Assembly (NCBI GenBank): GCA_000514715.1
Contig: AZWL01000004.1
Span: forward strand, 124,001 to 188,000
From: Streptomyces sp. CNH099
GTDB lineage: Bacteria > Actinomycetota > Actinomycetes > Streptomycetales > Streptomycetaceae
Direction: 5' to 3'
Length of the DNA stretch: 64,000 nucleotides
Numbering within the stretch: position 1 is the stretch's first letter; each line of letters opens with the position of its first letter. Positions 58,001-64,000 of the stretch are shown one piece after another. Under the pieces are notes generated by a model that was given only the letters and a program-made list of their open reading frames with translations, was not told where the DNA came from and ran no database searches. The translations under genes were made by a program, and so were the position numbers.

Positions 58001-61000
58001 AGCATGTTCAGAAAGCAGCCGACCAGCTGCTCCACCTCGGTGTGGTGCCGGCCCGACACGGGGGTGCCGACGACGACGTCGCGCTGTCCCGCGGCCCGGC
58101 CCAGCAGGAGCTGGAAGGCGGTGAGCAGGGTCATGAACAGCGTCGCACCGACCGGCCGGCCGACGGCCCGCAGGCGGGCGGCGCTCCCGGGGTCCAGTTC
58201 GGCGTGGACCCGGCCGCCGGTGAAGGTCTGCACCCGGGGCCGGGGCCGGTCGGTCGGCAGGTCCAGCAGCGGGGCGTCGGCCAGGTCGGCGTGCCAGCCG
58301 GCCAGCTGGTCCGCCAGCGGGAGCCGGCGCTGCCAGTACGCGTAGTCGGCGTACTGCACGGGCAGCGGCGCGAGGCCCGCGGCCGAGCCGCCGGCCCGGT
58401 ACATCTCGGAGAGTTCCCGCGTCAGCACCCGCAGGGACAGACCGTCCCCGGCGATGTGGTGCAGCGTCGCCGCCAGGACGTGTTCGCCGGGCCGGACGCG
58501 CAGCAGCAGCCACCGGATCGGCACGTCGCGCGCCAGGTCGAACGGGACCGCATGCTCCTGCCGGCAGCGGGCGGCGACCTCCTCCCCGGTGACGTCCACG
58601 GTCGGCAGCACGTCCGCGGGCGGCTCGACCACCCGCGCCCACGGCGCCCCGTCGCGTTCCTCGGACACGGTGCGCAGGACTTCGTGGCGCTGCATCAGGT
58701 GCGTGATCGACCGGCGCAGCGCCGGGACGTCGAGATCCCCGGTGAGGCGCAGGGTGCAGGGGATGTGGAAGGCGTCGCCGGCGGACCCGAGCCGCTCGAC
58801 GAACCAGATCCGCTGCTGCGCGTAGGACAGCGGGGCCGGTTCGCCGTCCGGCCGGCGGGTGAGCGGGGCCGCGGCCGGCTTTCCGGAGCCGGTCCGGGCG
58901 GCGCGTTCGAGCAGCCGGGCGAGCCCCGCGGGGGTCGGAGCGTCGAACACGGCCCGCACGGGCAGGTCCGCGCCGAAGGCCGTGCGTATCCTGCGCACGA
59001 GGGTGGCCACGAGCAGTGAGTGGCCGCCCAGCTGGAAGAAGTCGTCGTGCGGCCCGGCCGCGTCGATGCCGAGCACCTCGGCGACGAGTCCGCAGAGGAT
59101 CTCCTCGCGCTGGGTCCGCGCGCGCCCCGGGCCGCCGGCGGCAGCCGCGGGCGGGTCGGGGAGCGCGCGCAGGTCGACCTTGCCGTTGCGGCTGAGCGGC
59201 AGCGCGTCGAGCGGGACGTACGCCGCGGGCACCAGGTGCCTGGGCACGATCGCCCCGACGTGCTCGCGCAGCGCCTCGCCGTCGACGTCCCCGGCCTCCG
59301 GGACGACGTAGGCGATCAGCCGCTGGTCCCGTACCCGCACCACCGCCTGCCGGACGGCGGGGTGCCGGCTGAGCGCGGCCTCGATCTCGCCCGGCTCGAT
59401 GCGGAACCCGCGCAGGGAGATCTGCCGGTCCGCCCGTCCCAGGTACTCCAGGGCGCCCGACCCCGACCAGCGGGCCAGGTCGCCGGTGCGGTACATGCGC
59501 TCTCCGCCGCGGCCGAACGGGTCGGGCAGGAACGACGCGGCGGTGCGCCCCGGCTGCCGCAGGTACCCGCGCGCCAGCTGGGCGCCCGCCACGTAGAGTT
59601 CACCGGTCACCCCGGCGGGGACCGGTTGCAGCCGGTCGTCCAGGACGTAGCAGCGTACGTTCCACACCGGGCGGCCGATCGGCGGGAGCGGCGCGGTCTG
59701 CTCGTCCGCGGGCGGCGACGTCCACGTGGTGACGACGTGGGTCTCGGTGGGTCCGTAGTGGTTGTGGACGCGGGCCCGGGTGCGCAGGCGCTCCACGGCG
59801 TCGGTCAGCACGAGGGCTTCGCCGGCCTGGACGACGTCGGCCAGCTCGGGGGGCTCCTCCCCCGGCGCCTCGGCCACCGCCTCGATCACGGTGCTGGGCG
59901 CGAAGTACCGGTCGATGCGCTGCTCCCGCAGCCAGGCCCGCATGGCCTCCGGTTCCAGCCGCAGGTCCCGCTCGGGCACCACCAGGCACTGGCCGGTGGT
60001 CAGGACGGACAGGACCTCCTGGGCGAAGACGTCGAAGCCGCTGGCCGCGGTCTGGGCGGTCCGCGTCCCCGGCCCCCCGGGAAGCCGGTCGGCGTGCCAG
60101 GCCAGCAGGTTCACCAGCGCACTGCCCGGCATGACGACGCCCTTGGGGGCGCCGGTCGATCCCGAGGTGTGGATGACGAAGGCGGGGTGCGCGGGGAGCA
60201 GGGGGGCGGTGCGCTCCCGGTCGGTGACGTCGCGGCCGGAGTACGCCGCGAGGTCCTCCGGCAGCTCGCTGAGGACGAGGTCCGCCTCGGACGAGAGCAG
60301 GGCGATCCGCTCCGCGGGGTGCTCCCGGTCGATCGGCAGGTAGGCGGCACCGGCCTTGAGGACGGCGACCACGGCCACCACCAGCTCCGGCGAGCGCGGC
60401 AGGGCGAGGCCGACGGCCGACTCCGGTCCCGCGCCGCGGGCGATGAGCCACCGCGCCAGCCGGTTCGCCCGGGTGTTCAGCGCGGTGTAGGTGAGGGCGC
60501 CGTGCACGGCCTCGGCGTCCGGTGTGCGCGCCACCTGGGCCTCGATGAGGTCCGGCAGGGTGCGGGGCGGGACCGGCCGGCGGGTGTCGTTCCACTCGCT
60601 CAGCACGCGGTCCCGTTCGGCCGCGTCCAGTAGGGGCAGGGCACCGATGCGTACGCCGGGGTCGGCCGCGACGGCGGAGAGGACCGCGAGGTACCGGGCC
60701 CCGATGCGCTCGACGGTGGCGCGCTCGAAGAGGTCGGCGTTGTACTGGAGCCCCAGGTCGATCCCGGCGGCCTCGCCCTGCGCGTCGTGCGCCCGCACGT
60801 TGAACAGCAGGTCGAACTTGGGCGCCGCGACCTCGGCCTGCTCCCAGCGCATGGTCAGGCCCTCGACGTCCAGCTGCCCGTCCGGGAACTGGTCGAAGGC
60901 GATCATGGTCTGCACCAGGGGGTGCCGGGCGGCCGAGCGTACGGGGCCGAGCTGGTCGACGACCCGCTCGAACGGGACCTCGGCGTTGGCGTAGGCGTCG

Positions 61001-64000
61001 AGGGCGACCGCGCGCACCCGCTCCAGGAGAGCGGCGAAGGACGGGTCGCCGGAGGTGTCGGCACGCAGCACGAGCGTGTTGACGAAGAACCCGACCAGCT
61101 CGTCGAGCCGCGGATCGTCCCGCCCCGTGGTGGGTACGGCGACGGGAACGTCCTCGCCCGCGCCGAGCCGGGTGTACAGCGCGGCGAGCGCCGCCTGCAT
61201 CACCAGGAAGAGCGTGGCCCTGTTGCCCCCGGCCACCCGCAGCAGGGCCCGGTGCAGGTCGGGGTCGATGCTGAAGGGCACCGTGCCGCCGCGGCCGGTG
61301 GGCCGCGCGGGCCGCGGCCGGTCGGTGGGCAGGGCCAGTTCCTCGGGGAGCCCTGCCAGGGCCTCCCCCCAGTAGCCGAGCTGCCGGGACATCCTGCTGT
61401 CCGGGTCGCCCTCCCGCCCGAGCAGCTCGGTCTGCCAGTGCGTGTAGTCGGCGTACTGCACGGGCAGCTGCGGCAGGCCGGAGGTCCCGCCGGCCCGGCG
61501 CGCGGCGTAGGCGGCCGCCGTGTCGCTGATCAGCGGGCCCATGGACGCGCCGTCGCAGGCGATGTGGTGGAGCACCAGCAGCAGGACGTGCTCCCGGGCG
61601 CCCAGGGTGAACAGATGCGCGCGCAGCGGGATGTCGGCGCGCAGGTCGAAGGGGACCGCGGCCGCCTCGGTGAGCCGGTCCGCCAGCTCCGGCTCCGTCA
61701 CGGTCTCCGTCCACAGGTCCGGTGTCCGGTCGAGGACGTGCTGGTACGGCTCCCCGGCCGCCGCGGGGAAGACGGTGCGCAGGCTCTCGTGCCGCCGCAC
61801 CACGTCGGCGAGCGCCGCGCGCAGCGCCGCCGGGTCCAGCTCGCCGGACAGGCGCACCGCGATCGGCATGTGGTAGGCCGGGCTGTCCGGCTGCATCTCG
61901 GCGAGGAACCACAGCCGCTGCTGCGCGTGCGACAGCGGCACGGCGTCGCGCCGCGGCACGGCCCGCAGCTCAGGGCGTGCCTCACCCGCGTCCGCCAGGC
62001 GCGGCCCCAGCTCGGCGACGGTGGGGGACTCGAACAGCACCCGCAGCGGCAGTTCGACGCCGAGCGCCTTGCGTACCCTGCTGACCAGCCGGGTCGCGAG
62101 GAGGGAGTGCCCGCCGAGGGCGAAGAAGCCGTCGTCGATGCCGACCCCGTCCACCCCGAGGACGTCGGCGAAGACGGCGCACAGGATCTCCTCGCGCGGC
62201 GTGCGCGGCGCCCGGGACGCGGCCCCGGCACCGGGGTCGGGCAGGCGCGCCCGGTCCAGTTTGCCGTTGGCGGTCAGCGGCAGCTCGGGCAGGACGACGA
62301 CCCCCGCCGGCACCGCGTGCGACGGCAGCCGGCCCGCCGCGTGCCGGCGCACGGCCGCCGGGTCCACGGTCCGGCCCGGGGCGGGCACCGCGTAGCCGTA
62401 CAGGTGCCCGCCGCCGACGATGTGCGCCGCGGCCTGCGCGACGTCGGGGTGGTCGGCGAGGGCGGCGGCGACGTCGCCGAGTTCGACGCGGAACCCGCTG
62501 ACCTTCACCTGCTCGTCGGCGCGGCCGAGGAACTCCACCAGGCCGTCGGCGCGGCGGCGGCCGAGGTCGCCCGTGCGGTACATCCGCGCCCCCGGCCCGC
62601 CGAGCGGGTCCGGCAGGAACCGGGACGCGGTGAGGCCCGGCCGGCGGTGGTAGCCGCGGGCGAGGCAGTCACCGGTCGCGTACAGCTCCCCGGCCGCGCC
62701 GCCCTCGACCGGACGCAGGTCTGCGTCGAGGACGTGCAGCCCGGCTCCGTCCACCGGGGTTCCGATCGCCGGGGTCTCGCTCGTGTGCAGGCCGCACACG
62801 AGCATGTCGACCGTGCACTCGGTCGGCCCGTACAGGTTGAACGCCCGCACGCCGGTCAGCGCACGCAGGCGCCGCCACAGCGGCTCGGGGACCGCCTCGC
62901 CGCCGAGCAGCACCACGCCGGGCCGGTGCCGCCCGGGGGCGAACAGCCCGGCGTTCAGCAGGTGGCCGCAGAAGGTCGGGGTGACGTCCACGACGTCGAT
63001 CCGGTGCTTCTCGACGGTGGTGAGGAACGCCCCGGTGTCGCCGAGGACCGCGTCGTCGACCAGGTGCAGATGGTGCCCGGCCAGCATCCACAGCAGTCCG
63101 CACCAGGAGGCGTCGAATCCCAGCGGCGCGGAGAGCGCGACGCGCAGCCGCCGGTCGCCGGCGGTGGGCGCGAAGACGGTCTTGCCGTGCGAGTGGAACA
63201 GGCTGACCACGCTGCGGTGTTCGACCGCGACGCCGTTGGGCCGGCCCGTGGTGCCCGACGTGTACAGGATGTAGGCCCGCTGCGCCGGATCGGTGCGCAG
63301 GCCGAGGGGGCCGGGATCCTCGCCGTCGGCGTCGAGTTCGTCCAGGCACAGCCGGGGCACGCCCTCGGCGTCGGCGGCCCCGGCCGCGGTGCGGGCGCCG
63401 CGCGAGTGGAGCAGAAGGCGGGGGGCGGCGTCGGCCAGGACGAGGGTGCACCGCTGGGCGGGGGCGTCCTCGGCCAGGGGCAGGTACGTCGCCCCGGCCT
63501 TGAGCACGGCCAGCAGGACCGCGACGGTGTCCGCCGACTTGCCCGTGGCCACGGCCACGATCTCCTCGGGGCCGGCGCCGTGCCGGCGGAGCACCCGGGC
63601 GAGCCGGTTGGCGCGGGCGTCCAGCTCGGCGAAGGTCAGGTCGTGCGTGCCGTCGGTCACCGCGGGCGCCCGGGGGGTGCGGGCCGCCTGCCGCTCGAAG
63701 GCCTCGGGCAGGGTCCGGGCGGTGCCGGCGTCCAGCCGGGCCCGGTCCACCTTGCCGCCGACGGTGACGGGCATCTCCGGCACCGCGACGACCCGCGAGG
63801 GGATCATCACCGGGGGCAGCCTGTCGCGCAGGAACGAACGGACGGCCGCGGCCGTCGGCGCCTCGCCGGCCGCGGGCACCACGTGGGCGACCAGGTCCTT
63901 GTCGCCGTTCCCGCGGTCGTTCACCGACACCGCGACCTGGGCGATGTCGGGGTGGTCGGCGAGCACCACCTCGATCTCGCCGGGCTCGACGCGGTGCCCG
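55012..64000 (-). CDS. Terminal NRPS: ...A-A-PCP-C-A(Pro)-PCP-C-A-PCP-TE (5' part outside window)
   Basis: The frame is open to the window edge; about 2995 residues are visible. Order from the edge: the end of an adenylation domain (GHRVEPGEIE to GGKVDR), immediately a second complete one (TSGTTGRPNGV, code read DACDLGLVDK, close to Glu/Gln/Dpg types), PCP (LGGHSLL), C (HHIACDG), A with code DVQYVAHVVK (proline type), PCP, C (HHIAGDG), A of Lys2-like HDP type (DPRHFGLQAK, with TSGTTGTPRGV), PCP (GGNSLLLV) and a thioesterase with GWSFGG that ends the protein. No PCP lies between the first two A domains. As the only module chain ending in TE, it releases the final peptide. Confidence 0.95.
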   Translation of the reverse strand, partial: GHRVEPGEIEVVLADHPDIAQVAVSVNDRGNGDKDLVAHVVPAAGEAPTAAAVRSFLRDRLPPVMIPSRVVAVPEMPVTVGGKVDRARLDAGTARTLPEAFERQAARTPRAPAVTDGTHDLTFAELDARANRLARVLRRHGAGPEEIVAVATGKSADTVAVLLAVLKAGATYLPLAEDAPAQRCTLVLADAAPRLLLHSRGARTAAGAADAEGVPRLCLDELDADGEDPGPLGLRTDPAQRAYILYTSGTTGRPNGVAVEHRSVVSLFHSHGKTVFAPTAGDRRLRVALSAPLGFDASWCGLLWMLAGHHLHLVDDAVLGDTGAFLTTVEKHRIDVVDVTPTFCGHLLNAGLFAPGRHRPGVVLLGGEAVPEPLWRRLRALTGVRAFNLYGPTECTVDMLVCGLHTSETPAIGTPVDGAGLHVLDADLRPVEGGAAGELYATGDCLARGYHRRPGLTASRFLPDPLGGPGARMYRTGDLGRRRADGLVEFLGRADEQVKVSGFRVELGDVAAALADHPDVAQAAAHIVGGGHLYGYAVPAPGRTVDPAAVRRHAAGRLPSHAVPAGVVVLPELPLTANGKLDRARLPDPGAGAASRAPRTPREEILCAVFADVLGVDGVGIDDGFFALGGHSLLATRLVSRVRKALGVELPLRVLFESPTVAELGPRLADAGEARPELRAVPRRDAVPLSHAQQRLWFLAEMQPDSPAYHMPIAVRLSGELDPAALRAALADVVRRHESLRTVFPAAAGEPYQHVLDRTPDLWTETVTEPELADRLTEAAAVPFDLRADIPLRAHLFTLGAREHVLLLVLHHIACDGASMGPLISDTAAAYAARRAGGTSGLPQLPVQYADYTHWQTELLGREGDPDSRMSRQLGYWGEALAGLPEELALPTDRPRPARPTGRGGTVPFSIDPDLHRALLRVAGGNRATLFLVMQAALAALYTRLGAGEDVPVAVPTTGRDDPRLDELVGFFVNTLVLRADTSGDPSFAALLERVRAVALDAYANAEVPFERVVDQLGPVRSAARHPLVQTMIAFDQFPDGQLDVEGLTMRWEQAEVAAPKFDLLFNVRAHDAQGEAAGIDLGLQYNADLFERATVERIGARYLAVLSAVAADPGVRIGALPLLDAAERDRVLSEWNDTRRPVPPRTLPDLIEAQVARTPDAEAVHGALTYTALNTRANRLARWLIARGAGPESAVGLALPRSPELVVAVVAVLKAGAAYLPIDREHPAERIALLSSEADLVLSELPEDLAAYSGRDVTDRERTAPLLPAHPAFVIHTSGSTGAPKGVVMPGSALVNLLAWHADRLPGGPGTRTAQTAASGFDVFAQEVLSVLTTGQCLVVPERDLRLEPEAMRAWLREQRIDRYFAPSTVIEAVAEAPGEEPPELADVVQAGEALVLTDAVERLRTRARVHNHYGPTETHVVTTWTSPPADEQTAPLPPIGRPVWNVRCYVLDDRLQPVPAGVTGELYVAGAQLARGYLRQPGRTAASFLPDPFGRGGERMYRTGDLARWSGSGALEYLGRADRQISLRGFRIEPGEIEAALSRHPAVRQAVVRVRDQRLIAYVVPEAGDVDGEALREHVGAIVPRHLVPAAYVPLDALPLSRNGKVDLRALPDPPAAAAGGPGRARTQREEILCGLVAEVLGIDAAGPHDDFFQLGGHSLLVATLVRRIRTAFGADLPVRAVFDAPTPAGLARLLERAARTGSGKPAAAPLTRRPDGEPAPLSYAQQRIWFVERLGSAGDAFHIPCTLRLTGDLDVPALRRSITHLMQRHEVLRTVSEERDGAPWARVVEPPADVLPTVDVTGEEVAARCRQEHAVPFDLARDVPIRWLLLRVRPGEHVLAATLHHIAGDGLSLRVLTRELSEMYRAGGSAAGLAPLPVQYADYAYWQRRLPLADQLAGWHADLADAPLLDLPTDRPRPRVQTFTGGRVHAELDPGSAARLRAVGRPVGATLFMTLLTAFQLLLGRAAGQRDVVVGTPVSGRHHTEVEQLVGCFLNMLPLRTDLSGNPGFRDLLDRVRDHVLEVFDRQDVPFEQIVEAVAPERDLSRQPLFQVMLNMLPGAAPVADLADVTATADLPDETASKLDLTLYVDDEGPGLSFSLVHNTDLFLPERMERLLGQYVSLLEQIAAEPDRPVEEYRLQHPAAAPVRPAPVLPRRAEHAVHHLVEAQADRAPEAVALTDAAGTWTYRELDERANALAAELSGAGIRPGERVALDGPRSAALVCATVGVLKAGAAFVLLDPADPPARRGRLLAASGARALVRLGPAADLDAPVVLRTDLTATAPRPGVPVGPWDAAYLAFTSGTTGTPRGVLGTHAPLTHFFDRQAREFGLGPGDRWSALGGLGHDPFLREALGPLTLGGTVCVPDEEQARSPERLVRWLLRQRVTVAHLTPGLGELVARPGRELPDLRYVFFGGDRLTARHVEDLPAPHAEFVNLYGTTETPQAVSWHRVPRPPRDPIPVGTGIDGVDLQVRTPGGFPAAIDETGEIVVRTPYLSAGYDGDPAGTAARFGEQDGERTYRTGDLGRRCADGTVLVLGRADDQVNLRGHRVEPGEIEAALRSAPGVRTAAVLLRDDRLIGYVTGPDASAEAVRRHLRTLLPTPVVPTVTVLTELPLTPRGKLDRSRLPAAGRTADADAVAVPPRAGLESDIARVWNEVLSRPGTGRQDDFFDAGGNSLLLVRVQTRLEELLGRRVPLAGLFQHTTPASLARWLRSDDRTTGPVVTLQPAGDAPPFFCVHPVEGGVGGFRLLANALGTKRPFHALQAPGVDGEGEPCRDVRELARHHARHIRELRPDGPILLGGWSFGGVVATEVARQLGEAGRAVGPVVLLDSRAPRRMARQMEGLVDFLDRCEPHLPALSRLLDMPQPHPAGDGADPSGVPADLVEELLSTDPDSVHRLLLLDAHARKVARAHVHAMSRYRPEPVRTPLVLLRAADRSGDLTHDPALGWQDLARTPLTVHEVPGDHFSLLTEPHVTTLAARLRTVLADADRR

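Overview
The window is very high in GC, with strong codon-position bias, GTG and TTG starts, overlapping ATGA/GTGA junctions, leaderless-looking promoters, secreted cellulase and xylanase genes, and large nonribosomal peptide synthetases (NRPSs). This points to a Streptomyces or close relative, probably an accessory part of the chromosome. No rRNA, tRNA, CRISPR array, transposase or phage gene was seen. All family names below come from reading motifs by eye; no database search was run.

Region 1 (1-2990) holds the end of a CHAT protease-like protein, then a DUF2384-type antitoxin and RES toxin pair and a macro-domain protein, closed by a hairpin terminator. Region 2 (3131-16950) is one tightly coupled 11-gene operon: a small protein, then the TerY-P triad (VWA protein, PP2C phosphatase, kinase), a radical SAM protein, a coiled-coil protein, a ClpB-like AAA+ ATPase, an Hsp70/actin-like protein, and two zinc-ribbon GTPases flanking a large GTPase-associated protein. 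This layout matches the NTP-dependent conflict (immunity-like) systems of multicellular bacteria.

Region 3 (16967-23174) is conventional: an ABC transporter with its TetR repressor, a carboxyl/O-methyltransferase behind a Zur/Fur-like box, a GH12 endoglucanase with a textbook promoter and CebR operator, a GH11-CBM2 xylanase and an alpha/beta hydrolase. Region 4 (23736-32215) has a second conflict set (trypco2 protein, trypsin-VMAP protein, STAND-TPR protein). It also has a HExxH peptide hydroxylase with an unannotated 57-residue precursor-like peptide just upstream, and an HTH protein. Region 5 (32412-37220) is a zinc/metal-homeostasis block: zinc-free paralogs of S14, L28 and L31, a CobW-like protein, a P1B-4 metal ATPase, an ArsR regulator and a broken Fur/Zur tail.

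Region 6 (37316-64000) is an NRPS gene cluster running off the right edge. The minus-strand operon 53972-37316 encodes C-A-PCP, an SHMT-like enzyme, C-A*-MT-PCP with a dead adenylation domain, a C-lobe-only module (A predicted Val), a P450, a type II thioesterase with a Cys nucleophile, a free A-PCP and a ketosynthase III-like enzyme. Upstream lies a plus-strand hotdog-like gene, then the terminal synthetase reading ...A-A-PCP-C-A(Pro)-PCP-C-A(Lys2-like)-PCP-TE. The A-PCP/P450/TE cassette suggests beta-hydroxylation of a carrier-bound amino acid, and the MT suggests one N-methyl residue. The most novel points are the HExxH/peptide pair, the tandem A-A junction, the dead A domain with intact methyltransferase, and the conflict operons.
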